Assembly: GCA_017634575.1 (NCBI GenBank)
Contig: JAGBND010000149.1
Span: forward strand, 1 to 49,213
Source of the DNA: Bacillota bacterium
GTDB lineage: Bacteria; Bacillota; Clostridia; Lachnospirales; Bianqueaceae
Direction: 5' to 3'
DNA: 49,213 nucleotides
The position numbers and the translations under genes were made by a program. This document shows, in pieces, positions 16,693 through 25,767 of this stretch. How positions within the stretch are numbered: the first letter of the stretch is position 1; the number at the start of each line of letters is the position of its first letter. The notes below the pieces were generated by a model, which did no database searches, was not told the origin of the DNA, and was given only the letters and a program-made list of their open reading frames with translations.

Positions 16693-17646
16693 ATGGGGAA
16701 ATACGTTATTAAACGTTTGATCTTAATGGTCTTTACGTTTCTCATTATCCTAACGATGTGCTTTGTGCTCATCAAGCTGCTCCCGCTGCCTGCTGTTAAA
16801 TCGATGGGTCGTGACGTTAAGCTGGTTCTGGCAAGACGTGAGGCGATGGGATACAACAAACCGATTCTTGTCCAATATGGCTTATACTGGAAGCATCTGT
16901 TCCAGGGCGATATGGGACTGGGTGAGCAGATGTATTACGGCCTGGAGGTCGTGGATGTCTTCTTTACCAAACTGCCTTATTCTGTAGTTGTCAACCTTTA
17001 TTCGATTCTTATGGCTATTCCGCTGGGACTTCTCTTCGGAATTTATGCCGCTTTACGTAAAAATCACTGGCAGGACCATGTCGTTTCTACCATGGTTATG
17101 CTTTTTATTTCTGTACCCAGCTACGTCTGGGCGTTCCTGGTTCAGTATATTCTCTGTTATAAAACAGGGTGGTTTTCTCTGACGGTTGCATCCAGAGAAA
17201 CCACGGAGTTTTTCAGCTGGGCCATGTTTAAATCCATGTTCCCTGCGGTCCTGTCCCTGGGTATCTACACCATCGCCGGCCTGACCCGTTTTACCCGTGC
17301 CGAGCTTTCGGAGGTTCTTACCGGTGACTATCTGCGGTTGGCCCGCACCAAGGGTCTGACCCGCTCCCAGGCTGTTGTCCGTCATGCCATGAGAAACGCT
17401 ATGGTTCCGATCCTTCCCATGATCCTTTCCGAGTTTATCGGTATCCTGGGTGGTTCTCTGATCATCGAGAGCGTCTTCGCTATTCCCGGTATCGGCGCCC
17501 TGTTTGTGCAGTCCGTTAACCTTCGTGACTACAACTTCTTTATGGCAGATACCTTCTTCTATACCTTTATCGGCCTTCTGTCCGGTCTGGTAATCGACTT
17601 AAGCTACGGATTTATTGATCCTCGAATCAAGATGGGAGCGCGCTGA
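16693..17646 (+). CDS. oppB: Oligopeptide ABC transporter permease (OppB-like)
   Basis: Inner-membrane permease of 317 residues with six helices. YVIKRLILMVFTFLIILT lies at the N-terminus and an EAA-type coupling loop (LRLARTKGLTRSQAVVRHAMRNAM) stands before the last helices. It forms the channel with OppC. Length is normal, unlike the other parts of this transporter. A weak GGAAGGG site lies 12 bases before ATG. The oppC start is two bases after its stop. Confidence 0.93.
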   Translation: MGKYVIKRLILMVFTFLIILTMCFVLIKLLPLPAVKSMGRDVKLVLARREAMGYNKPILVQYGLYWKHLFQGDMGLGEQMYYGLEVVDVFFTKLPYSVVVNLYSILMAIPLGLLFGIYAALRKNHWQDHVVSTMVMLFISVPSYVWAFLVQYILCYKTGWFSLTVASRETTEFFSWAMFKSMFPAVLSLGIYTIAGLTRFTRAELSEVLTGDYLRLARTKGLTRSQAVVRHAMRNAMVPILPMILSEFIGILGGSLIIESVFAIPGIGALFVQSVNLRDYNFFMADTFFYTFIGLLSGLVIDLSYGFIDPRIKMGAR

Positions 17647-17647
17647 T

Positions 17648-19204
17648 ATGAATGAGAAAATTTTAAAACAGTACGCGGATCTTCCAAAAGAAAAATTTGC
17701 GCTGGTTCAGTCCGGAGAAAAGATTTCTGATAAGAAGCTGGCTACCAAGCCCATCGGCTCCTTTAAGGATGCCATGATCCGCTTCAGAAAGAACAAATCT
17801 TCTGTAGCCGCTGCCATTATTATTCTGATTCTGTTTCTGTATTCCATGATCGTTCCGCTGGTTTCACCCTACGATGTATCCTTCCGTGACGGTTACTACA
17901 AGATGCTGCTTCCCAGATCGGAAACATTTGCTTTTCTGGGATGGGACGGCTGCAAGGTGCAGAACGAAACCCAGGCCGGATATGACTATCTGTCCAGTAT
18001 CGGTTACGAACTGGGTGACTCCGCCGTTAAGGATGTCCGGGAAGTTTATCAGGACGCAAAGGGAACCACCTATTACAAATTGTATGTTGATTCCTACGAT
18101 AAAGTCGGTTTCATCTATGTGGATCTGACCAAGGCCGAATATCAGGCCCTTCAGAAATACCAGAATGAGAACAATATTCAGGTTATCTATCCCCTGCCGG
18201 CCAACTATAAAACCGATTTCATTGCTGTTTCCAACGGTGCGAATCTTTGGTATGAGCTGCAGAGCGATGCCGCTTCCAACCAAGGTATGTCCGCTCATCA
18301 CGATGAAAACGGAAACCCCGTTTTTGTGCCAAACTACCATACCTCCTCTAATCCTACCCGCGCCGACTACGAATCGCTTCGTATTGAAGGCGACAATGGA
18401 GGAGCAGATGGTGAAACATGGTATACTTATGCGGCCAAGAATCAGTCCGGTTATCGCGCCCGTGTTTTATACCGCGAGTATTATCACTATGTAAACGGTT
18501 TCTATCCCAACCATCTGCTGGGTACCAACCAGCATGGCCAGGATATCTTTGCCTGCCTTGCCTATGCTGCCAGACTTTCCTTCCTGCTGGCTATTTCCGT
18601 ATCCATTATCAACTTTGTCATTGGTATCGTTTACGGTGCTATTGAAGGTTACTACGGCGGCGCCGTCGACCTGATTCTGGAACGTATCTCCGATATTCTG
18701 TACAACGTTCCCTTCATCGTTGTCGCGACGCTGTTCCAGATGCACCTGGCCAACAAAGTCGGACCACTGGTAAGTCTTCTGTTTGCCTTCGTACTTACCG
18801 GATGGATTGGTATCGCCCATCGTGTGCGTACCCAGTTCTACCGTTTCAAGAATCAGGAATATATCCTGGCTGCCCGTACCCTTGGTGCCAGCGATATGCG
18901 TCTGATCTTCCGTCATATCCTGCCCAACTCACTGGGTACCATTATTACCGCAACGGTTCTGATTATCCCTGGCGTTATCTTCTCCGAGTCCATGCTTTCT
19001 TATCTGGGTATTATCTCGCTGGAGACCTCAGGTCTTACTTCCATCGGAACCATGCTGGCCAATGGTCAGGCTTATGTTTCTACCTTCCCGCATATCATTG
19101 CGGTACCGTCTGTGTTTATTTCCCTGCTGGAGATTTCCTTCAACCTCTTCGGCAACGGTCTGCGCGACGCCTTCAACCCGACGCTGCGCGGCGCTGATGA
19201 ATAA
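17648..19204 (+). CDS. oppC: Oligopeptide ABC transporter permease (OppC-like) with ~210-residue outer insertion
   Basis: Permease of 518 residues against about 300-340 for typical OppC. It has a cytosolic N-terminus, helix 1 (about 52-72), then about 215 residues (about 75-288) before the standard HLLGTNQHGQDIF motif and the remaining five helices with the EAA loop (LAARTLGASDMRLIFRHILP). The inserted part is hydrophilic and Tyr-rich and should lie on the outer face between helix 1 and helix 2, facing the binding protein. ATG 17648 is chosen because it follows GGGAG and the oppB stop; the open frame reaches back to 17615 inside oppB. Confidence 0.92.
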   Translation: MNEKILKQYADLPKEKFALVQSGEKISDKKLATKPIGSFKDAMIRFRKNKSSVAAAIIILILFLYSMIVPLVSPYDVSFRDGYYKMLLPRSETFAFLGWDGCKVQNETQAGYDYLSSIGYELGDSAVKDVREVYQDAKGTTYYKLYVDSYDKVGFIYVDLTKAEYQALQKYQNENNIQVIYPLPANYKTDFIAVSNGANLWYELQSDAASNQGMSAHHDENGNPVFVPNYHTSSNPTRADYESLRIEGDNGGADGETWYTYAAKNQSGYRARVLYREYYHYVNGFYPNHLLGTNQHGQDIFACLAYAARLSFLLAISVSIINFVIGIVYGAIEGYYGGAVDLILERISDILYNVPFIVVATLFQMHLANKVGPLVSLLFAFVLTGWIGIAHRVRTQFYRFKNQEYILAARTLGASDMRLIFRHILPNSLGTIITATVLIIPGVIFSESMLSYLGIISLETSGLTSIGTMLANGQAYVSTFPHIIAVPSVFISLLEISFNLFGNGLRDAFNPTLRGADE

Positions 19205-19276
19205 CATCGGATGGCTGGTCGAATACGAATGCGATTCGTTACAGAAAAGACAACAATATGAAAGGGAAGATGAATC

Positions 19277-21469
19277 ATGCCTGAGAAAAAGTTAGAAGTC
19301 AAAGACTTAAAGATATCCTTCCGTACAACCAACGGCAAGGTTCAGGCTGTCCGCGATATCAGCTTTGATCTGTACAAGGGTGAAACCCTTGCCATCGTTG
19401 GTGAGTCCGGTTCCGGAAAGTCTGTAACCTCCCGCGCCATCATGGGTATTCTTGCCGGCAACGCCATTAAAGACGGCGGCAAAATCCTCTATGACGGTAA
19501 GGATCTGATGAAAATATCCGAAGAAGAGTTCCAGCAGGTCCGCGGCGACAAGATCGCCATGATCTTCCAGGATCCTCTTTCTTCACTGAACCCCATTATG
19601 AGAATCGGTCAGCAGCTTACGGAAGCCATGCTGCTGAAGAATAAGGCCCAGCGCAAAGAGAGCAAAGCCAACATGAAAGCCATGTTCGCTGCACTGGATG
19701 CCCGCATGAAAGAAGTCGGCATTACCGATGCACAGCATGATCTGGCCAAGTTCAAGGATTTTGGCCTTGAGCATTCCAAGCTGCAGACTGAATATACCGA
19801 AGCCTTCGACAATGCTTCCGAGGCTTTGGCGCTGGCTGAAAACTCCGTGCTTCGTATTGACTCGAAGGCGCTGGACGCCACGCTTCATACCGACGTGACC
19901 CAGTTTGTACATGCCGCGAGCCGGGCCAAGAACTACTTTGTTGTAAGAGACAGAGCATCTGAGCTGGATGAAGCAGTAGCTGCCGTCAAGGCGGCTGGAA
20001 CGCCGAAGGACGAAGCCGGTTACGCGCCGGTAAAGGCTGCACTTGAAAAAGCGATCGATGTGCTGAAAGAAGCGGTTGCTTTTGAAAAGCCCAATACCTT
20101 TACCCTGGCCTACTATCTGAAGAATGTCAAACATGAGATTCCCAAGATGCCGGTAGCTGAGATGAACGCCATGACCCACAAGGAGACCGAGCAGGGCTTC
20201 ATGGACGCATTCCAGGCGAAAGCCGAAAAAGCTGTCCGCTATTCTTCGGAAGAGACGGACAAGGCAAGACGCGCAGCCATTGAGCTTCTGACCTCCAAGC
20301 TGCCGATTCTTGAAAAAGAGCAGCCCGACAAGACGGAAGTGGATGCGGCCGTTAAAGAAATGAAGGCTGCAGTCATTAAATGCCTGGATCCTCTGGAAGT
20401 TACCAAGGACTCTCTGACCCATACCTTCGATACGTCCATCGATTACGCCGTGGATCTGTACTTCGGCGGTTTCAAGCGCAACGAAAAGGAAGAGAAGCGG
20501 TTTGCCCGTTCCACTGCCAAGCATGACAAGATTATCGCCAGAGGCAAGACGCCGGATTGGGAAGTCATTCCCATGAGCCTTGTCAACCTGGAAGCTGCCC
20601 GCGTGGATATGGCCGATACCGTTAAAGAGCAGATTGCCCATTTCCGGCATCAGCTGGCAGCTAACGAAAAGGCTGATTTTGCAGCCCGTACTCTTGAGAT
20701 CGTGGACTACCTGAAAGAGCAGACCGAAAACTCAGCCTATAAGCTGACATCTCATGTGGCCCGCGAGCGCGCCATCAAGCTGATGGAGGGTGTTGGCATC
20801 GACAATCCCCGCCGCCGTTTCAGACAGTATCCCTTTGAGTTCTCCGGTGGTATGCGTCAGCGAATCGTTATTGCTATCGCCCTTACAGCCGACCCGGATA
20901 TCCTGATCTGCGACGAGCCGACCACCGCTTTGGATGTTACCATTCAGGCCCAGATCCTGGAACTGATCAACAATCTGAAGAAAGAGCGCAATCTGTCAGT
21001 TATCTTCATCACCCATGACCTGGGCGTTGTCGCTAACATGGCAGACCGTATCGCGGTTATGTATGCCGGCAAGATTGTTGAGTATGGCACGGCAACGGAA
21101 GTCTTCTACGAGCCGGCCCATCCCTATACCTGGGCGCTGCTGGCCTCCGTGCCGGATCTGGATACCAAGGAAAAACTGGAATCTATTCCGGGAACGCCGC
21201 CTAACATGATCTACCCGCCCAAGGGCGATGCTTTTGCCGACCGTAATGCGAATGCGCTGGAGATCGATTTTGAAATGCAGCCGCCCATGTTCCAGATTAC
21301 GGATACCCATTATGCAGCCACCTGGCTGCTGCATCCGAATGCGCCGAAGCTTGAAATGCCTAAGGTCATTACCGAACGTCTGGAGCGTATCAAAGCGCGC
21401 AGGGAAAGACAGAAACTGGAAAATGAAGCCCGGAACGATGACACACAGAACGCAGAGAAGGAGGATTAA
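19277..21469 (+). CDS. oppD: Oligopeptide ABC transporter ATPase (OppD-like) with ~350-residue insertion
   Basis: ATP-binding subunit of 730 residues, about twice the usual 330-350. All ABC motifs are intact: Walker A GESGSGKS (42-49), Q-loop Gln98 in MIFQDPLSSLNP, signature FSGGMRQR (522-529), Walker B ILICDEPTT (Asp546, Glu547), His580, and the OppD C-terminal peptide-transporter extension (AHPYTWALLASVPDL). Between the Q-loop and the signature, where about 20-30 residues are normal, lie about 370 residues (about 121-490). This stretch is K/E/A-rich, mostly helical and contains no second nucleotide-binding motif. It falls in the helical subdomain that contacts the permeases. The frame is unbroken and codon use is like its neighbours, so this is not a fusion error. 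Confidence 0.93.
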   Translation: MPEKKLEVKDLKISFRTTNGKVQAVRDISFDLYKGETLAIVGESGSGKSVTSRAIMGILAGNAIKDGGKILYDGKDLMKISEEEFQQVRGDKIAMIFQDPLSSLNPIMRIGQQLTEAMLLKNKAQRKESKANMKAMFAALDARMKEVGITDAQHDLAKFKDFGLEHSKLQTEYTEAFDNASEALALAENSVLRIDSKALDATLHTDVTQFVHAASRAKNYFVVRDRASELDEAVAAVKAAGTPKDEAGYAPVKAALEKAIDVLKEAVAFEKPNTFTLAYYLKNVKHEIPKMPVAEMNAMTHKETEQGFMDAFQAKAEKAVRYSSEETDKARRAAIELLTSKLPILEKEQPDKTEVDAAVKEMKAAVIKCLDPLEVTKDSLTHTFDTSIDYAVDLYFGGFKRNEKEEKRFARSTAKHDKIIARGKTPDWEVIPMSLVNLEAARVDMADTVKEQIAHFRHQLAANEKADFAARTLEIVDYLKEQTENSAYKLTSHVARERAIKLMEGVGIDNPRRRFRQYPFEFSGGMRQRIVIAIALTADPDILICDEPTTALDVTIQAQILELINNLKKERNLSVIFITHDLGVVANMADRIAVMYAGKIVEYGTATEVFYEPAHPYTWALLASVPDLDTKEKLESIPGTPPNMIYPPKGDAFADRNANALEIDFEMQPPMFQITDTHYAATWLLHPNAPKLEMPKVITERLERIKARRERQKLENEARNDDTQNAEKED

Positions 21470-21471
21470 TC

Positions 21472-22572
21472 ATGAGTGAAAAGACAAACGAGCCGATCCT
21501 TCGTGTCGAGCATCTGTGCATGTACTTCGGTAAAGGTGAAGGCCTGAAAAAGGCAGTGGATGACGTCTCCTTTGATATTCAGAAGGGCGAGGTTTTTGGA
21601 CTGGTAGGTGAGTCCGGCTGCGGTAAAACCACTACAGGTCGTACCATGATCCGTCTGTATGATGCAACCTCCGGAAACGTGTACTTTAAAGGCAAACGAA
21701 TTGTGGCCGGCACGCTGTCCTATAAAAATGAAATTAAAGAGCTGAAGGACAAAATTGCCGGTAAAGCGAAAAACGGCGATCAGGTAATCAAGCTTTCCGA
21801 ATCTGAGATTCAGGAAGCCAACAAGCGGATTGCCGAGCTTCGCCAGATGATTAAAGATGCCAAACACGATCATAAGGATGCCAGGAAGAACGGCAATGTC
21901 ACTCAGATTCAGATGATCTATCAGGATCCTGTCGCCTCTTTGGATCCCCGTATGACGGTTAAGGAAATCATTGCCGAGGGACTTCGCATCCAGGGCGTAA
22001 AGGATAAGGAATATATCGACCAGAAGGTCTATGAGATGCTTCGCACGGTTGGTCTGGTGGAAGAGCATGCGACCCGTTATCCCCACGAGTTCTCCGGCGG
22101 ACAGCGTCAGAGAATCGGTATCGCCCGGTCCATTATTATGAATCCGGAAGTGATTATCGCCGATGAGCCGATTTCAGCGCTGGATGTTTCCATTCGTGCG
22201 CAGGTTATCAACCTGCTGAACGAGCTGAGAGAAACCATGGGTCTGACGATCCTGTTCATTGCCCATGACCTTTCTGTGGTTAAGTACTTCTCCGACCGCA
22301 TCGGCGTTATGTATTTCGGCAATATGGTTGAGATGGCTACGTCTGATGAGCTTTTCGCTCATCCGCTGCATCCCTATACCAGATCGCTGCTTTCTGCGAT
22401 TCCGTTGCCGGATCCCGAATCTGAAAAGGGACGTGTCCGGATCCGCTATAATCCGCTGACGGATCACGAGTACTCCACGGAAACGCCCGAATTCAGGGAG
22501 ATCGTTCCCGGACATTTCGTGCGCTGCACCAGCAAGGAATTTGAAAAATATAAGGCTGAATATGACAAATAA
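21472..22572 (+). CDS. oppF: Oligopeptide ABC transporter ATPase (OppF-like) with ~65-residue insertion
   Basis: Second ATPase, 366 residues. It has Walker A GESGCGKT (46-53), Q-loop Gln151 in QMIYQDPVASLDP, signature FSGGQRQR (207-214), Walker B VIIADEP (Asp231, Glu232) and His265. About 65 Lys/Glu-rich residues (about 78-143), likely a helical hairpin or coiled coil, are inserted between the first strands and the Q-loop. The C-terminal part ends with the shortened OppF extension. The ATG is two bases after the oppD stop, with GGAGG upstream. It pairs with OppD to energise uptake. Confidence 0.93.
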   Translation: MSEKTNEPILRVEHLCMYFGKGEGLKKAVDDVSFDIQKGEVFGLVGESGCGKTTTGRTMIRLYDATSGNVYFKGKRIVAGTLSYKNEIKELKDKIAGKAKNGDQVIKLSESEIQEANKRIAELRQMIKDAKHDHKDARKNGNVTQIQMIYQDPVASLDPRMTVKEIIAEGLRIQGVKDKEYIDQKVYEMLRTVGLVEEHATRYPHEFSGGQRQRIGIARSIIMNPEVIIADEPISALDVSIRAQVINLLNELRETMGLTILFIAHDLSVVKYFSDRIGVMYFGNMVEMATSDELFAHPLHPYTRSLLSAIPLPDPESEKGRVRIRYNPLTDHEYSTETPEFREIVPGHFVRCTSKEFEKYKAEYDK

Positions 22573-23173
22573 ACCAAATCAGGGGGCGGACGCGGCTAAG
22601 CGCCGCCCCTCTTCTTTTAACAGAATGCCCTGGCTTCGATATGTGACCGCACTGGGAATCGGTGGACTGGTGTGCGTATTAAGCCTGTTGGCCATGGGAT
22701 TTTTCTCACGGGATGCTGTTGCACAGTTTTCAGTGGACTCTGGTATCGTGATCGGAACGGCCGGAGATCTTGTGATGCCTGAAAGCGCCGCCTATTTCAT
22801 TTTGGATGGCATCGTCAGCAAGGAGGCTGTGCTGGAGAGCGCTAAAGTGGAGGAGATCATTCACTTAAGCAGAATCAGGATTCTGGCTGATGCGCTTTTT
22901 ACGGCCGGCGTGCTGGTAGCCGGCGTGGGCGGACTGATTTTTGTATCCCAGGAGGGCGTATTTGACGGTCTGGTCTATTCAATGAAGCAATTCTGGTGGA
23001 TCTTTCAGGTTCGAAACCGGGGAGAGAAGCACGAATCCTACCACGAGTACAAGGAAAGACTGGGCGCCAAGCCGAAATCCAGATTTGGCCATCTTTTGAT
23101 CGCCGGCCTGATTTTGCTGCTCTTGGGGGGACTGTGCGTCCTTTGGTTTGAAAAAACCGGACATCTGGGCTGA
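22562..23173 (+). CDS. Small membrane protein, DUF3899-like
   Basis: Protein of 203 residues with three hydrophobic helices (about 25-45, 115-135 and 178-198). ADALFTAGVLVAGVGGLIFV, a short charged loop with YHEYKERLGAKPKS, then LLIAGLILLLLGGL follow the pattern I associate with DUF3899, a family of unknown function. The region between helices 1 and 2 (about 50-110) is probably outside. ATG 22562 overlaps the end of oppF by 11 bases, so it is the last gene of the opp operon and may assist or regulate the transporter. The DUF match is from memory of the pattern and is only moderately sure. Confidence 0.7.
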   Translation: MTNKPNQGADAAKRRPSSFNRMPWLRYVTALGIGGLVCVLSLLAMGFFSRDAVAQFSVDSGIVIGTAGDLVMPESAAYFILDGIVSKEAVLESAKVEEIIHLSRIRILADALFTAGVLVAGVGGLIFVSQEGVFDGLVYSMKQFWWIFQVRNRGEKHESYHEYKERLGAKPKSRFGHLLIAGLILLLLGGLCVLWFEKTGHLG

Positions 23174-23202
23174 AAAGTTGTCAAGGTTTATTCAGAAAAT
23201 GC

Positions 23203-23231
23203 TTGACAAATAAGCATGGTAATGGTAAAAT
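23203..23231 (+). promoter_or_regulatory. Promoter of tRNA-Leu
   Basis: TTGACA-N17-TAAAAT ends 13 bases before the tRNA. It is identical in both hexamers to the promoter at 7503-7531. Confidence 0.85.
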
Positions 23232-23244
23232 TATATTTGCTCTT

Positions 23245-23331
23245 GCGGATGTGGCGGAATTGGCAGACGCGCTAGACTAAGGATCTAGTGGTTACTATAC
23301 GACCTTGCGGGTTCAAGTCCCGCCGTCCGCA
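23245..23331 (+). tRNA. tRNA-Leu (anticodon AAG)
   Basis: Acceptor stem GCGGATG/CGTCCGC with discriminator A, a D-arm with GGCAGACGC, anticodon stem CTAGA/TCTAG around loop CTAAGGA (anticodon AAG, reads CUU and related Leu codons). A long class-II variable arm and T-arm GCGGGTTCAAGTCCCGC complete it. CCA is not encoded. All stems pair. Confidence 0.96.
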
Positions 23332-23348
23332 TTTTTTGTTGCATTTTA

Positions 23349-23375
23349 AAGCCTTCCCTCTGGGAGGGCTTTTTT
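23349..23375 (+). terminator. Terminator of tRNA-Leu
   Basis: A 10-bp stem AAGCCTTCCC/GGGAGGGCTT (one G-U) with a 3-base loop and six T. Confidence 0.88.
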
Positions 23376-23445
23376 GCTGCACAGTCTTGCGATAAAACAT
23401 AAACAACGACATGTAACCGATCAGGACTATCTGATGAGGTTATAG

Positions 23446-23491
23446 CAAAATCGGAAGAATATCAACTGGGATCGATATTCTTCCGATTTTG
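23446..23491. terminator. Perfect 18-bp hairpin after the DUF624 gene
   Basis: Arms CAAAATCGGAAGAATATC and GATATTCTTCCGATTTTG are fully complementary with a 10-base loop. It lies 24 bases after the DUF624 stop on the minus strand, so it most likely ends that operon. The T-rich foot of the stem replaces a separate T tract. 23376-23445 shows no gene. Confidence 0.65.
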
Positions 23492-23515
23492 TCAGGGAAA
23501 GTACAAATGAACTGA

Positions 23516-24145
23516 CTATTGGGGATCATTCAGCTGTTCATCCAATTCTTTGGTATACGGCCGGAAGATCCTGTTCAGGATATACACATCAATATAGACG
23601 ATAAACCCAAATCCCAGAATAAGGATCAGGAGATAACCCATGACGGCGATCGCATAAACCGCAATCATCAGTATGCACATTAGAAAGGTCCAGCCCATAT
23701 GACGGATCGAGAACAGGAACGCGTTCCGGAAGTGTTCTCCGAGAGTATTCTCAAAACGCCCGATCAGTGCCCATATATACTGAAAAGTAAATAGATACAG
23801 GACAGCAAGGAGACCTATAACAGCCCGCAGGAGAGGCATGATCCCGCCGGATTGGTGAGCATAGTAGAAAATGGCAAAGCCAATGACCCCTCCGGCTATC
23901 AAATAGATAAGTCCCGCGATCAGTCCCTGTTTGAAGTTGCGTTTGAAGGCCTGGAAGAAATCCCGGATATATTTACCTTCATCGCGCGCGTCTTTCATCA
24001 GAGCAAAATACAGGGCAACGGTTGCCGGACCTGCTGTGATCACTGGAATGCAGCAGATGATCCAGATCACATGCAGGACCATCGCGTCCCAGAACTTGCC
24101 GAGAAACAGCATCGGCTTACTTTCGGGATCAAGCAGCGCAGCCAT
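23516..24145 (-). CDS. DUF624 (YesL-like) membrane protein
   Basis: Protein of 209 residues with about five helices. FWDAMVLHVIWIICCIPVITAGPATVALYFALMK near the N-terminus is characteristic of DUF624/YesL. These proteins are usually encoded in carbohydrate-use operons with sugar ABC transporters or glycosidases. Their function is unsettled and may concern transporter assembly or regulation. ATG has AAGGAGG upstream. It is the last gene of the run with the two esterases (gaps of 18 and 23 bases), which fits the carbohydrate context. Confidence 0.88.
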   Translation of the reverse strand: MAALLDPESKPMLFLGKFWDAMVLHVIWIICCIPVITAGPATVALYFALMKDARDEGKYIRDFFQAFKRNFKQGLIAGLIYLIAGGVIGFAIFYYAHQSGGIMPLLRAVIGLLAVLYLFTFQYIWALIGRFENTLGEHFRNAFLFSIRHMGWTFLMCILMIAVYAIAVMGYLLILILGFGFIVYIDVYILNRIFRPYTKELDEQLNDPQ

Positions 24146-24168
24146 AAAAGGTCCTCCTTATGCAGTGT

Positions 24169-25749
24169 TTAGAATACCCAGGCGTTGCCGGATTCTGCAT
24201 CATCCGGATCGGGCACCGGGAAATTGAAATGGAAAACGGGCTTGTACTGTTCGACCAGGGGAAGGAGTTTTTCCTGCATATCTTCTACCGCGTAGAATTG
24301 ATCACCCATTACCATGGTGACAGCGTGCTCTTTGCCGCAGGGCTTCCACTCAGGAATTTCAGAACCGTTCGGATCGCCGGTGCGCGCGAAATTCACAAAA
24401 GCAGACGACATCTGACGATCCAGCTTCTGCCAGTCACCCTGATGGCACATCGGAATCAGGGCAGCATTGTGGAAGAAATACGGGATATCTGAGCAGTGCC
24501 AGGATGCCCTTCCGCCGTCGATGTCGAAGATCTTGGCGAACAGATAGTTGTAGACCGGCGCAGATGCTTTGGAAGCTTTCTTCTTCACATATTCCCAGGT
24601 ACCCGGGAGGAACATCGCTTCCAGGTCTTCCGCATAGACTTCGCTGATATGCGGATAAATGCGTCTGAATTCAGGAGCAATCTTTTCTGCACCTTCTTTT
24701 CCAAAGTAATCAGCAAGCTCGGCCGCGATCTGATCCTGATTCATTTCTGCTCTTTCTCCCAGGTCACGGACCATGCCAAATTCGGCCATAACGGTTCCGA
24801 CCATTGTGGGAACCTTCAGTGATTCCTCGGTGAAATCGCCTTCCAGGGGATCGCAGACGTAATAATCGTTCGGTACGGGAGTCCAGCCGACTTTCTTGCC
24901 TTCCAGGGAGAGCTTATAGACAGCCTTGTTGACCGCCCAGATGAACTTCGGTACGGGGACCTTTTCCAGCTTCTGAACTTCCTTCTCGGGAATATCCAAA
25001 AGACCGAGGATCTCCAGCACAAGCTCCTTCGGAGTGCAGTCAGAATCAAAATCATGAGCCGGAATAACACCGGACATGATGATCATCTTATGGAACAGAC
25101 CGGCAGCTTCCGGGATCTGACCCAGGACCGTGACCTTTCCGCCGCCTCCGGACTGGCCGAAGATCGTCACGTTATCAGGATCACCGCCAAAACAGGCGAT
25201 ATTGTCTCTCACCCAGCGAAGGGCTTCGACCAGATCAGCCATGCCCACATTGACGCTGTTATGATACTCTTCTCCGAAATCAGACAGATCCAGATAACCG
25301 AAAGCATTGAGCCGGTGGTTCACACTGACGACGACTACGTCATCCAGCTTGGCCAGATTGAAACCGTCATAGCAGACCTGCTCGATGGAAGAACCGGCAG
25401 AATAACCGCCTCCGTGAATCCAGAACATGACCGGTCTCTTCGCGGCCGGATCGCAGCTCTTCGTCCACACGTTCAGATACTGGCAGTGCTCGGAGGCAGG
25501 CCAGAAACGATGGGGCGTCATGACCTCTCCGGTGGGCATGGGGTCGGAGAGCACCGGGCAGATCATACCGTAGCTTCCGGCATCCTTGATGCCTTCCCAG
25601 GCCGGAACAGGCTCCGGCATATGGAAGCGCTTCGCGGTGGCGTAGCGGATCCCATAGAAATGATCGATACCGTCATAGTGGAAGCCGCGGATCTTTCCTT
25701 TGGGAGTCTCGACAACAGGCGCGGTCTTGGACATATAAAACTCTTTCAT
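24169..25749 (-). CDS. Type B carboxylesterase
   Basis: Serine esterase of the COesterase family, 526 residues, normal length, no signal peptide (cytosolic). Oxyanion-hole motif HGGGYSAGSS (112 onward), nucleophile Ser200 in IFGQSGGGGKV (the usual motif is GESAG, here GQSGG), probable acidic residue in MAEFGM, and the active-site His in ASWHCSDIPYFF. It hydrolyses carboxylic esters of small molecules. In this operon a role in removing acetyl or aromatic esters from imported oligosaccharides is likely but inferred. The first ATG has an AAAGGA site; a second Met at codon 6 is possible. It lies 18 bases after the neighbouring esterase gene. Confidence 0.9.
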   Translation of the reverse strand: MKEFYMSKTAPVVETPKGKIRGFHYDGIDHFYGIRYATAKRFHMPEPVPAWEGIKDAGSYGMICPVLSDPMPTGEVMTPHRFWPASEHCQYLNVWTKSCDPAAKRPVMFWIHGGGYSAGSSIEQVCYDGFNLAKLDDVVVVSVNHRLNAFGYLDLSDFGEEYHNSVNVGMADLVEALRWVRDNIACFGGDPDNVTIFGQSGGGGKVTVLGQIPEAAGLFHKMIIMSGVIPAHDFDSDCTPKELVLEILGLLDIPEKEVQKLEKVPVPKFIWAVNKAVYKLSLEGKKVGWTPVPNDYYVCDPLEGDFTEESLKVPTMVGTVMAEFGMVRDLGERAEMNQDQIAAELADYFGKEGAEKIAPEFRRIYPHISEVYAEDLEAMFLPGTWEYVKKKASKASAPVYNYLFAKIFDIDGGRASWHCSDIPYFFHNAALIPMCHQGDWQKLDRQMSSAFVNFARTGDPNGSEIPEWKPCGKEHAVTMVMGDQFYAVEDMQEKLLPLVEQYKPVFHFNFPVPDPDDAESGNAWVF

Positions 25750-25767
25750 TTTCGTATCCTTTCTTTT

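Noticed and set aside
19583-20650. 355-codon minus frame opposite the OppD insertion
   Set aside because: Considered because the OppD insertion is unusual, but it has no start signal, and the plus frame is continuous with intact ABC motifs on both sides.
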